This document shows, piece after piece, positions 1 through 7,964 of a stretch of 23,072 nucleotides of DNA. The notes under the pieces are model-generated. The model ran no database searches. It saw only the letters and a program-made list of their open reading frames with translations, and had not been told where the DNA came from. A program made the position numbers and the translations under genes. Within the stretch, counting starts at the first letter, position 1, and the number at the start of each line of letters is the position of its first letter. Origin of the DNA: CALJGI01 sp047618115. GTDB lineage: Bacteria; Pseudomonadota; Gammaproteobacteria; Pseudomonadales; Halieaceae. Where the stretch lies: NCBI GenBank assembly GCA_047618115.1, contig JBLHKV010000025.1, forward strand, positions 1-23,072, in the 5' to 3' direction.

Positions 1-49
1 CGTAAAATGCTCGAGCCGGTGTGCCGGGTTTCACTCTGTGGAGATCGAA

Positions 50-1666
50 GTGAAGAAATACGATGCGATAGTCATTGGTGCGGGTCATAACGGACTTACC
101 AATGGGGCTTATTTGGCGAAGGCCGGTCTGGATGTGCTGGTACTGGAGCGCAACTCCTACATTGGTGGCGCGACGGTGAGCAGAGAATTACATGAGGGCT
201 GGACTTACTCCAACTGCTCCTATGTGTGCAGTTTGTTGAGACCTGAGATTACGCGCGATCTCGAGTTGCCAAGACACGGTTTGCAGGTAGTGCCCTACGG
301 TGGTGGGGTGACATTTATGCAAAACGGAGACCATTTCGGCAACTACTACGACCACGAGCGTCAGTACCGGGAGATGGCCAGGCATTCGAAGAGGGACGCC
401 AATGCTTACGAACGCTACGCCGCCGATGTAATGAAGCAAACCCGTTTGATTCGCCCATTCCTGTTGCGCACCCCGCCCGACCCAACCTCTATCAGTCCGC
501 GCAACCTGCGTGATCTGGCTCAATTTGCCAGTGCTTTTTTAGAGATGGGTGAGGAGGGGTTGGGTGACACCCTCAAGTTCTGGACTAAGAGCGTTGGTGA
601 TTATCTCGACGAGTACTTTGAGACCGATGTCATTAAGGCTCACCTTGCCGGAAGTGGGATTATCGGCACGGCACTGGGGGTGTACTCACCCGGCACGGCC
701 TATGTACTCCTTCACCATTACATGGGTGATGTCGATGGCAATGTTGGGTCCTGGGGATTTGCCCGCGGTGGTATGGGTGCCGTTTCTGCCGCGCTTTCTA
801 AAGCGTTTCTGTCTTATGGTGGGGAAATCGCCTGTGATGCGGATGTCGATCAGATAGTTGTGAAAAACGGTAAAACCACCGGCGTTGCCTGTAAGAATGG
901 CGTCGAATATCACGCTGATATTGTAGTGTCCAACCTGGATCCCAAACGCACATTTCTAGATGTGATGGATCCGGCGGATTTACCCGTGGACGTAGTAAAG
1001 AAAGCGAATAATTTCAAAATACGGGGTTCCTCCGGAAAGCTGAACATAGCACTCGACGGTCTGCCCACCTTTCACGGGCTCGATAAAGACGGACCCTTAA
1101 TGTCTGGCGATATGCATTTCTCGGATTCTATGGAGAGGTTGGAGCGAGCCTATGATGATTGGAAGGACGGTACGTGGTCAAAAGACCCCTATCTCGACAT
1201 GTTAATCCCCTCGCAGACAGATCCCACTATGGCTCCTCCAGGAAAGCACATGATGTCGGTGTTTGTTCAGTATGCGCCGCCCCTGATCAATGGTAGAGAC
1301 TGGACCGCAGAGGATAAGGCTGGCTTTGAAAAATCGGTGCTGGACCAGATTGGAAACTACAGTCCAGACTTCAAGGATTTGATCCTGCACTGCGAAACGA
1401 GAACCCCGCAAGATATCGAGCGAGAAGTTGGTTTGACCGAGGGTAATATATTCCAGGGTGAGTTAACCTTTGACCAGCTACTGTTCAATCGACCCTTTCC
1501 CGGCTACGCCCAGTATCGCGGCCCCGTGGATGGTATGTATATGTGTGGCTCGGGTACACACCCCGGAGGCGGCGTGATGGCTGCTCCAGGTGCCAACGCC
1601 GCGAGGGAAATTCTTCGAGATCTGCGAAAACCTAACACTGTACCTGGAGGCTATGCCGATGACTAA
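50..1666 (+). CDS. PYROXD2/phytoene desaturase-like FAD-dependent oxidoreductase (first of a tandem pair)
   Basis: Predicted flavoprotein of the COG1233 group, which contains phytoene desaturases and PYROXD2-like proteins; substrate unknown. With the GTG start at 50, the N-terminus carries a dinucleotide-binding fold (GAGHNG at residues 10-15, acidic E33 ending the second strand). The C-terminus carries the FAD-side motif GTHPGGGV near 502-509 followed by an NAAREIL helix. The 538-residue length fits the family. I prefer GTG 50 over GTG 38 because GGAG (40-43) sits 6 nt upstream and the resulting N-terminus (MKKYDAIVIG) matches that of the next gene (MTKYDVLLVG). The reading frame is open to the left edge, so a longer form cannot be excluded. 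It overlaps the next gene by 8 bp and heads a five-gene operon with a GcvT-like protein, a Rieske oxygenase and an aminotransferase, implying oxidation of a nitrogenous substrate. Family is confident; reaction is not. Confidence 0.88.
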   Translation: MKKYDAIVIGAGHNGLTNGAYLAKAGLDVLVLERNSYIGGATVSRELHEGWTYSNCSYVCSLLRPEITRDLELPRHGLQVVPYGGGVTFMQNGDHFGNYYDHERQYREMARHSKRDANAYERYAADVMKQTRLIRPFLLRTPPDPTSISPRNLRDLAQFASAFLEMGEEGLGDTLKFWTKSVGDYLDEYFETDVIKAHLAGSGIIGTALGVYSPGTAYVLLHHYMGDVDGNVGSWGFARGGMGAVSAALSKAFLSYGGEIACDADVDQIVVKNGKTTGVACKNGVEYHADIVVSNLDPKRTFLDVMDPADLPVDVVKKANNFKIRGSSGKLNIALDGLPTFHGLDKDGPLMSGDMHFSDSMERLERAYDDWKDGTWSKDPYLDMLIPSQTDPTMAPPGKHMMSVFVQYAPPLINGRDWTAEDKAGFEKSVLDQIGNYSPDFKDLILHCETRTPQDIEREVGLTEGNIFQGELTFDQLLFNRPFPGYAQYRGPVDGMYMCGSGTHPGGGVMAAPGANAAREILRDLRKPNTVPGGYADD

Positions 1667-3221
1667 GTATGACGTGCTTCTAGTTGGTGGGGGTCACAAC
1701 GGTCTGATTTGTGCCGCATATCTAGCGCGGGCGGGCCGGCGGGTCCTAGTGTTAGAGGCTAATGAAAAGCCTGGAGGTTGCGCGGCAACGCGCGAGTTTG
1801 CCGAAGGTTACTCGGTGTCGAGTTGTGCCCATTGGCTAAACCAGCTAAGCCCTCAATTGATTAAGGATTTGTCGCTGCACAGTCACGGGCTCGAGTTTGC
1901 TGCGAGGGATCTTGCGTCTATTGGCCTTGCTGCCGACGGCAACCATGTGACGGTGAAAAGTAACGAGGTTTCCGGTGCCAATGTATCGACCGAAGACAAA
2001 GAAGCCTATCGCGAGTTTCATCGGTTGACCCTGAAATTTTCAGGGTTGTTGGCCAAGGTTTTCGCGATGCGACCGCCCAAACTGGTAGAGGGTAATTTCA
2101 CCGATCGCCTTAATCTAATGAAACTGGGTTTGGGTATGAAAATGCTTGGCAAGCAGGATATGTCCGAATTGTTGCGCCTGGCGCTTATTAATATGTACGA
2201 TGTTATGGAGGAGAATTTCGATAACAACATTCTTAAGGGGATGCTCAGCTTTGACGGAGTATTGGGCGCTCACATGGGGCCACGTTCGCCTAATACGGTA
2301 TTCGGATACCTCTACCGTCATATTGGTGACGTATACGGATACGATGGGCCGGCAGTAGTTAAAGGTGGCATGGGAGCTGTAGGAGAAGCACTAGCGAGTG
2401 CAGCGATTGCCGCCGGAGTAGAAATAAGGACTGGCAGCGCCGTCACGCAAATAAATATGGACGCTGGGCGTACCTCGGGCGTGACGTTGAGCAATGGTGA
2501 AATTGTATCGGCCGGACTGGTTGTGTCCAACGCAGATCCCGTGACGACGTTCGAAAGCCTACTCGGATATCGAAATGCAGAAACAGGTACGGTGCGCCGC
2601 GTCAGCCAGATACGGATGAAGAGTGGTGTGGCCAAGCTTCACCTGGCTTTGGACGGACTACCAGAATTCACAGGTCTGGATCAGCGGCAACTCGGGCAGC
2701 GTTTGGTTGTTGCACCCGATATGAACTATCTCGAGAGAGCTTTTAACTGTGCAAAGTACGGCGAGTACTCGCCGTTTCCGGGTATGGATATCAGTATTCC
2801 CACGCTGCATGACGCTGCCCTTGCACCAGCGGGCAAGCATGTACTGTCGGCTATTGTGCAGTTTGCACCGCATGATTTACGGACTGGTTGGGACGGTCAC
2901 AAGGAAGTTTTCACGACTCACGTCATGCAGTGCCTGGAAACTTACGCACCGGGTATCGGCGAGCGGGTTGTTGCTAGTGAGCTTCTCACGCCGGTAGATC
3001 TGGAGCGGGAATTTCACATGACAGCCGGTCACTGGCACCACGGTGAAATCAGTCTCGACCAGGTGTTGATGATGCGCCCATTTCCGGCTGCCAGCCAATA
3101 CGGCACACCAGTGGACGGCTTGTATCTGTGTGGAGCGGGAGCGCATCCAGGAGGTGGTGTCATGGGGTTGGCAGGCAAAAATGCGGCCGAGGAAATTATC
3201 AAGCGGGGGAGCGCGGCATGA
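1659..3221 (+). CDS. PYROXD2/phytoene desaturase-like FAD-dependent oxidoreductase (second of the pair)
   Basis: Second COG1233-type flavoprotein, clearly paralogous to the gene before it: same GxGHNG nucleotide-binding loop (GGGHNG, residues 10-15), E33, and a C-terminal AHPGGGVMGLAGKNAAEEI block near 495-513. Length is 520 residues. The start is ATG 1659, because GGAGG at 1646-1650 lies 8 nt upstream. ATG 1653 would leave only 2 nt, and a further upstream in-frame ATG at 1590 lies deep inside the previous gene. The 8-bp overlap with the preceding stop and a 4-bp ATGA overlap with the following gene imply translational coupling. The pair may form a heteromer or act on successive intermediates; nothing in the sequence decides this. 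The substrate is unknown, and carotenoid synthesis is unlikely because no phytoene synthase or other carotenoid gene is nearby. Confidence 0.88.
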   Translation: MTKYDVLLVGGGHNGLICAAYLARAGRRVLVLEANEKPGGCAATREFAEGYSVSSCAHWLNQLSPQLIKDLSLHSHGLEFAARDLASIGLAADGNHVTVKSNEVSGANVSTEDKEAYREFHRLTLKFSGLLAKVFAMRPPKLVEGNFTDRLNLMKLGLGMKMLGKQDMSELLRLALINMYDVMEENFDNNILKGMLSFDGVLGAHMGPRSPNTVFGYLYRHIGDVYGYDGPAVVKGGMGAVGEALASAAIAAGVEIRTGSAVTQINMDAGRTSGVTLSNGEIVSAGLVVSNADPVTTFESLLGYRNAETGTVRRVSQIRMKSGVAKLHLALDGLPEFTGLDQRQLGQRLVVAPDMNYLERAFNCAKYGEYSPFPGMDISIPTLHDAALAPAGKHVLSAIVQFAPHDLRTGWDGHKEVFTTHVMQCLETYAPGIGERVVASELLTPVDLEREFHMTAGHWHHGEISLDQVLMMRPFPAASQYGTPVDGLYLCGAGAHPGGGVMGLAGKNAAEEIIKRGSAA

Positions 3222-4402
3222 AGGAGATAAGCAACGACAAGATGGTGTTGAAAACGCCGTTTCATTCCCGGGTTGCCGAGGCCTGTGAGATCAATTCCTG
3301 GGGCAACTGGATGGGCTACACAACTCCCGATGTGTATGTCGATGCGGAGCTTGAATATTTTGCGGTTCGCAGTACTACAGGAGTTCTTGATCTCTCTCCG
3401 ATGCACAAATATCGAGTGACTGGTCCCGACGCGGAGCCTTACCTGAATCGTTTGCTGACAAGAAACGTTAGTAAAATAGGTGTTGGAAGAGTGGCGTACA
3501 CCGTTTGGTGTGACGACGCCGGGCAAGTGCTCGACGATGGTACTTTATTCCATCTGGCGGAGAATGATTACCGTCTTTGTGCTTACGCCCGGGCGACTGA
3601 CTGGCTGGCGTGGTCCGCGGTGGGTTTTGATGTGGAAGTTGTCGATGAGACGGCAGAAATTGCTGCTCTTGCAGTACAGGGACCTACCTCCTGTTCGAGT
3701 TTGCGCGCGATGGGGCTGGATGGGCTGGAAAATCTGAAACCCTTTGGCTTAACTCATTTCGATTTTGAAGGTGAGAGCCTGATGGTAAGCAGGACAGGTT
3801 TTACAGGAGATCTGGGCTACGAATTATGGATAGCTGCCGAGAAGGCGGAAGCGTTGTGGGATAGTCTATTTGCCGCGGGTAAGCCGTTCATGATTAAACC
3901 CTTTGGTACCCACGCTTTGGAGATTGCGCGTATAGAGTGCGGCTTCATCCAGGCCGGGGTAGATTTTATGCCGGCAGAAGAGGTCATTCGACCAGGTCGA
4001 TCACGTTCTCCATTCGAGCTAGGCCTGGGCTGGTTGGTGGATCTGACCAAGCCTAATTTTAATGGTCGCCAGGCGCTGTTGCGCGAGAAGCGTGAGGGCT
4101 CGCGCTACCAGTTTGTTATATTGGATGTCGACGGGAATAAGCCAGCTCACAACTCCTTTGTGATGAAGGGTAATAAGACTGTAGGCACAGTAACGTCGGC
4201 AGCGTGGTGCCCTACGGCAAAGTCAAATGTTGCCTTCGCCCAGGTTGAATCTGGCTACGGTGGGATAGGGGAAGAACTGACCGTAGAGATTTACTACGAG
4301 CGAGAGCTACAGTGGACGAAGGTGCTGGCTCCATGCAAAGTGCTTGAAAAATCTGTGTTTGACCCGGCTCGACGCCGCGAGACGCCGGCCGTCGCCTTTT
4401 AA
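3218..4402 (+). CDS. GcvT-like folate-dependent aminomethyltransferase/demethylase
   Basis: Member of the glycine-cleavage T-protein superfamily (GcvT, DmdA, and the C-terminal domain of dimethylglycine and sarcosine dehydrogenases), which moves one-carbon units to tetrahydrofolate. Visible family features are the conserved acidic pair in VLDDG (D106/D107), the QGP turn (154-156), the SRTGFTGDLGYE block (191-202) with the folate-contacting GYE, and ARIECG (237-242). Length is 394 residues. The start is ATG 3218, overlapping the previous stop as ATGA, with a purine-rich GGGGGAG about 6 nt upstream; the 30 extra in-frame codons before it lie inside the preceding gene. There is no adjacent gcvH or gcvP, so it is not the housekeeping glycine-cleavage T protein. 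In this operon it most likely takes a methyl or methylene group released from an N-methylated or betaine-type substrate. The donor is unknown; a DMSP demethylase-like role is an alternative. Confidence 0.85.
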   Translation: MKEISNDKMVLKTPFHSRVAEACEINSWGNWMGYTTPDVYVDAELEYFAVRSTTGVLDLSPMHKYRVTGPDAEPYLNRLLTRNVSKIGVGRVAYTVWCDDAGQVLDDGTLFHLAENDYRLCAYARATDWLAWSAVGFDVEVVDETAEIAALAVQGPTSCSSLRAMGLDGLENLKPFGLTHFDFEGESLMVSRTGFTGDLGYELWIAAEKAEALWDSLFAAGKPFMIKPFGTHALEIARIECGFIQAGVDFMPAEEVIRPGRSRSPFELGLGWLVDLTKPNFNGRQALLREKREGSRYQFVILDVDGNKPAHNSFVMKGNKTVGTVTSAAWCPTAKSNVAFAQVESGYGGIGEELTVEIYYERELQWTKVLAPCKVLEKSVFDPARRRETPAVAF

Positions 4403-4434
4403 ATCCTGTCTTTGGTGAATTGAGGCAAAACAGT

Positions 4435-5691
4435 GTGAAAACTATCGCCACCCAGGTCGACGACACGACGCAGTATATGCGGGAAAAAATTGCCGCGGAA
4501 AATGCAACAGTCGGCACCGGATTGGACGGGTACTTCTATCGCTCTCATTTAGTTTACGAGCGCGAACTGTCGGCGCTGGTTTATCGAAGCTGGATTTATG
4601 CGTGCCACTCGTCAGAACTGGAAAATGCCGGCGACTATGTTCAATTAGAAATTGACGAAGACGCCTTTATTATTTCCAGGGACGCGGATGGTGGTATTCA
4701 CGCCATGGTAAATGTCTGTCGCCATCGCGGTGCGCGAGTTTGCGAGGCGAAGTCCGGCAACGTCCGAACTTTCGTCTGTCCGTATCACGGTTGGGTGTAC
4801 AACACCGACGGCAGCCTTCGGGCCGCCAGGCATGTGGAGGCCTACGATACGTTTGAGCCCGAGAAACTAGGCCTGAAAAAGCTGCAGGTCGAAGTTTTTG
4901 AGGGGTTGGTGTTTATCAATTGCGACCTGGAGGGAGAGTCATTTGGCGGTCCATTGGAGAATATCAGGCGGCAATTGGGTGCCTACAATTTTGCGAGTGC
5001 AAAGATCGCCCATCGCCATGTTTATCAGGTTGACGCCAATTGGAAGTTTTGTGTCGAAAATTATATGGAGTGTTATCACTGTGCCACCTCGCATCGCGCC
5101 TACGCTCGCATGCACTCCCTGGCTGACCCCTCTGAGATTGGCCGTCCCGCGGTCGAGGCCATGCTGGCCAAGACCGAGGAAATTACCGGTGTCAAAGGCA
5201 TCGGCGACTACCACTTCAAGACTTATTCTGATGCCGAGTCCTTCGGTGCCTGCTGTTACCACAGCCGCTATGCGTTGTATGGCGACGGTCTAACCGGTAG
5301 CGAGGATGGCAAGTCGGTAGCGCCTTTGATGGGTAACATTCGGGGCTACGATGGTGGTGTCGGTTGTTTCCAGATGGGGCCGTTGACCTTTATGCTCAAT
5401 TATCCGGATCACGGGGTCTTGTACCGATTTATCCCCCGCGGCCTGACAGCTACCGATATGGAGGTCATCTGGTTTGTCAATGGCGACGCTGTCGAGGGAG
5501 TAGATTACGATGTCGACAGGCTAATCTGGTTGTGGAATCGGACCAGCCTCGAGGACGAATACATCATCACGCGAAATAGCGAAGGCGTGAATTCACGTTT
5601 TTTTAAACCGGGTCCACTGCACCCTGAATTTGAAAGTTGGGTAGTGGGTTTTAACAAATGGTATATCCACTCTCTGGGACATGCATCATGA
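4435..5691 (+). CDS. Rieske non-haem iron oxygenase, alpha subunit (betaine/carnitine monooxygenase-like)
   Basis: Oxygenase component of a Rieske-type mono- or dioxygenase. The N-terminal Rieske [2Fe-2S] ligands are visible as C95-x-H97 (CRHRG) and C115-x2-H118 (CPYH). The mononuclear iron site is the block ENYMECYHCATSH, with H215 and H220 and a likely third ligand D374 in LEDEYI; E208 could bridge the two centres. The ECYHC form is typical of glycine betaine, carnitine and choline monooxygenase relatives, which attack quaternary ammonium compounds, so N-demethylation or C-N cleavage is plausible. Length is 418 residues. I chose GTG 4435 because GAGG (4422-4425) is 9 nt upstream; TTG 4420 is the alternative. 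There is a 32-bp gap after the GcvT-like gene and a 4-bp overlap with the aminotransferase. No ferredoxin or flavin reductase partner is encoded in the window, so electrons must come from elsewhere. Confidence 0.9.
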   Translation: MKTIATQVDDTTQYMREKIAAENATVGTGLDGYFYRSHLVYERELSALVYRSWIYACHSSELENAGDYVQLEIDEDAFIISRDADGGIHAMVNVCRHRGARVCEAKSGNVRTFVCPYHGWVYNTDGSLRAARHVEAYDTFEPEKLGLKKLQVEVFEGLVFINCDLEGESFGGPLENIRRQLGAYNFASAKIAHRHVYQVDANWKFCVENYMECYHCATSHRAYARMHSLADPSEIGRPAVEAMLAKTEEITGVKGIGDYHFKTYSDAESFGACCYHSRYALYGDGLTGSEDGKSVAPLMGNIRGYDGGVGCFQMGPLTFMLNYPDHGVLYRFIPRGLTATDMEVIWFVNGDAVEGVDYDVDRLIWLWNRTSLEDEYIITRNSEGVNSRFFKPGPLHPEFESWVVGFNKWYIHSLGHAS

Positions 5692-7076
5692 AGAAAACAA
5701 GTTCGCATCGGGATGCCTACAATACTCATATACTCCATCCTTGGGCCGATCTACCCAACCTCGGAGAGGACAATTCGACTTCTATCATCGTCGAAGCCGA
5801 GGGGATCTATATCTACGATGAAGACGGCAATAAACTCATCGATGGTCCCGCCGGTATGTGGTGTATGCAGACTGGATACGGCCGTCGAGAAATTGCCGAC
5901 GCCGTCGCCGCCCAAATAATGACGCTGGGCTATAATTCTCCCTGGTCCAGTGTCAATACCGTGGAGGCAGAATTAGCCGCGAGAATAGCCAGTAAGACGC
6001 CTGGCGACTTGAACCGTATATTTTTTACCACCGGTGGTTCCACCGCAGTCGACGCGGCACTGCGTCTGTGTCAACTGGCGAACAATATCAAGGGAAAACC
6101 GCAGAAGAAGTACATTCTTAGTCGGGATCAGGGCTATCACGGCAGTACCTATCTGGCCGGTTCCGTGACAGGCAAGGAGCGTGACAAAAGCGCTATGGAT
6201 AGCGTGGAGGGACTCGTACATTTTATCAGCGCACCGACCCAATATGGTCGCGCAGAACAAATGGAAGAAGGGGAATTTTGTGACTTCTTGATCGACGAAC
6301 TCGAGCAAAAAATTCTCGAGCTTGGCCCCGAGAATGTCATGTGCTTAATAGCCGAATTGGTTCTGGCCTCCGGAGGAGTCATCGTGCCACCTGCCGACTA
6401 TAATCGCCGGTGTTGGGAGATCGCCAAAAAATATGACGTCGTCTACATCGCCGATGAGGTTGTTACCGGGTTTGGCCGTCTCGGCCACTGGTTCGCTTCT
6501 GAGGAAGTGTTTGGTGTAGTGCCAGACATCATAACCTTTGCGAAGGGAGTTACTTCCGGGTATGTGCCGCTGGGTGGTTACGCTGTGTCGGACCGATTCA
6601 TGGAGTCTATCAGCGGTGAAAATGCCGACGGCGTTATTTACTCCAATGGTTATACATGGTCTGGAAACCCCGTTTCCTGCGCTGCGGCGTTGGCAACGTG
6701 GGACATCTTTGAAAGCGAAGACCTGTTGGCACATGTGCGCGATGTTGGGCCTTATTTTCAGGAGCAACTCGGCACCCTGATCGACAGTCCTCTAGTTGGA
6801 GAAGTTCGTGGCGTCGGCTTGATGGCGGCTGTGATTTTGAAAATTCAGGCGCTCGATGAGGACGATGCACTGACAAAGGACTATGCCATTGGCAAGGTTG
6901 TCGACAAGCATTGCCACGATTTCGGCCTGTTGGTGCGTCCGCTTATTAATATGTGTGTGCTGTCGCCGCCGCTGATTATTACGCGTGAGCAGATAGATGA
7001 TCTTGTTTCTGCGTTGCGCAAAGGCATCGCCGCGGCGCTGGTCGAGCTGCGTGAGGAAGGTATCTGGAAAGACTAG
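5688..7076 (+). CDS. Class III (omega-amino acid type) PLP-dependent aminotransferase
   Basis: Fold-type I aminotransferase of class III (beta-alanine, putrescine, taurine and omega-amino acid transaminases). PLP features are visible: the phosphate-binding GGST (116-119), the stacking YHG (150-152), D256 in IADEVVTGFGR, which pairs with the pyridine nitrogen, and the Schiff-base lysine K286 in FAKGVTSGYVPLGG. Its 462 residues are the normal length. The start is ATG 5688 in an ATGA overlap with the Rieske gene; it has only a weak purine tract upstream, which suits translational coupling. As last gene of the operon it probably transfers an amino group from a demethylated intermediate to pyruvate or 2-oxoglutarate, or in reverse. 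The amino donor is unknown. A gap of about 76 bp with a candidate promoter follows. Confidence 0.9.
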   Translation: MKKTSSHRDAYNTHILHPWADLPNLGEDNSTSIIVEAEGIYIYDEDGNKLIDGPAGMWCMQTGYGRREIADAVAAQIMTLGYNSPWSSVNTVEAELAARIASKTPGDLNRIFFTTGGSTAVDAALRLCQLANNIKGKPQKKYILSRDQGYHGSTYLAGSVTGKERDKSAMDSVEGLVHFISAPTQYGRAEQMEEGEFCDFLIDELEQKILELGPENVMCLIAELVLASGGVIVPPADYNRRCWEIAKKYDVVYIADEVVTGFGRLGHWFASEEVFGVVPDIITFAKGVTSGYVPLGGYAVSDRFMESISGENADGVIYSNGYTWSGNPVSCAAALATWDIFESEDLLAHVRDVGPYFQEQLGTLIDSPLVGEVRGVGLMAAVILKIQALDEDDALTKDYAIGKVVDKHCHDFGLLVRPLINMCVLSPPLIITREQIDDLVSALRKGIAAALVELREEGIWKD

Positions 7077-7081
7077 CTGTA

Positions 7082-7109
7082 TTTGCAGGGTGCTGGGATG
7101 GTTTATACT
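7082..7109 (+). promoter_or_regulatory. Candidate sigma70 promoter for the export operon
   Basis: In the 76-bp gap between the aminotransferase and the LolA-like gene, TTTGCA (7082-7087) and TATACT (7104-7109) are separated by 16 nt. The -10 matches consensus at 5 of 6 positions, the -35 at 4 of 6. A start near 7116 would leave a short leader holding the AGGGAGA sequence (7136-7142) before TTG 7153. This is visual pattern matching only. Confidence 0.4.
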
Positions 7110-7152
7110 CGGGTTCAGTAACTGGGTGAAACATCAGGGAGACGGCAGCACT

Positions 7153-7959
7153 TTGGAATGGTTATTGGGGTGTCGAGGCCTCTTACAGATCCTATTTTTC
7201 CTAGTTATCACGTCGCTAGCGGTGAATAGCCGCGCTCAGAATCTGGTCGATCCGGGCCCGCCTGAGTCCCTCGACGCCCACGATCTTATCGCCGGAGTCA
7301 TAGATAATACTCGCGGCTTGAGTTCCTATGCGGAAATGACCATGACCATCCACCGACCGGACTGGGAGCGCAGCTCTTCTCTGCAGGCCTGGACTCGCGG
7401 TAGGGAGGATGCTTTGATTCGCTTCACCGCGCCCGCTCGGGATGCTGGCAACGCAACGCTTAAAGATCACGAAAAAATGTGGACCTATACGCCCAAACTA
7501 AACCGCGTAATAAGGCTGCCTTTCAGCTTGATGTCACAGGGCTGGGCAGGCTCCGATTTTTCTTACAACGACTTGTCGCGAACCGATGCACTGCTTCACG
7601 AATATGATCTGAAACTGCTCGATGTCAATGAAAGCGATGAACAAATTGTTTATACCATTGAAGCGATTCCCCATGAGACCGCCGCGGTGGTTTGGGGTAA
7701 GGAGCTTATTGTGTTCAGGTCTGACAACGTGCTTTTGGAACAAGTTTATTTCGATCAGGATATGGAGCCCTTAAAGAAACTAATTGGCAGCGATATTCAG
7801 GCGATGGGCGGGAGGGTGTTTGCGACGCGAATGCGCATGATCAAGTTGAACGAACCCGATAACTGGACGGAGCTGAATTACACAGAGGCCGAGTTCGATA
7901 TCGAACTCGATGACGGACTTTTCACTGTTTTTTCCCTAAAAACAGGCCGGACGAGGTAG
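7153..7959 (+). CDS. LolA-like outer-membrane lipoprotein-sorting protein (periplasmic carrier)
   Basis: Predicted periplasmic protein of the LolA-like group (COG2834, PF17131 type), a half-barrel that shields lipidic cargo. Conserved blocks are the WTRGREDALIRF stretch, then MWTYTPKLNRVIRLPFSLM and GWAGSDFSYNDLSR, which are characteristic of this family. A signal peptide is visible: hydrophobic core about residues 9-23 and a likely cleavage after SRA at residue 28. The start is uncertain. TTG 7153 has AGGGAGA (7136-7142) 10 nt upstream; GTG 7126 is also in frame and would give 277 instead of 268 residues. The open frame extends further back into the aminotransferase gene and should be trimmed. 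It is followed after 5 bp by two permeases, an ATPase and an outer-membrane barrel, so it probably ferries the exported substrate across the periplasm. Family confident; cargo unknown. Confidence 0.82.
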   Translation: MEWLLGCRGLLQILFFLVITSLAVNSRAQNLVDPGPPESLDAHDLIAGVIDNTRGLSSYAEMTMTIHRPDWERSSSLQAWTRGREDALIRFTAPARDAGNATLKDHEKMWTYTPKLNRVIRLPFSLMSQGWAGSDFSYNDLSRTDALLHEYDLKLLDVNESDEQIVYTIEAIPHETAAVVWGKELIVFRSDNVLLEQVYFDQDMEPLKKLIGSDIQAMGGRVFATRMRMIKLNEPDNWTELNYTEAEFDIELDDGLFTVFSLKTGRTR

Positions 7960-7964
7960 CCGCG

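Noticed and set aside
50..3221. Carotenoid biosynthesis (crtI) genes
   Set aside because: Phytoene desaturase resemblance is superfamily-level only; no phytoene synthase, cyclase or other carotenoid gene is nearby and the neighbours are amine-type catabolic genes.
3029..3526. 165-codon open frame on the minus strand
   Set aside because: It lies antisense to the flavoprotein/GcvT-like junction, both well supported by motifs, and its translation shows no domain.
3218..4402. Housekeeping glycine-cleavage gcvT
   Set aside because: There is no gcvH or gcvP, and it is translationally coupled to oxidoreductase genes.
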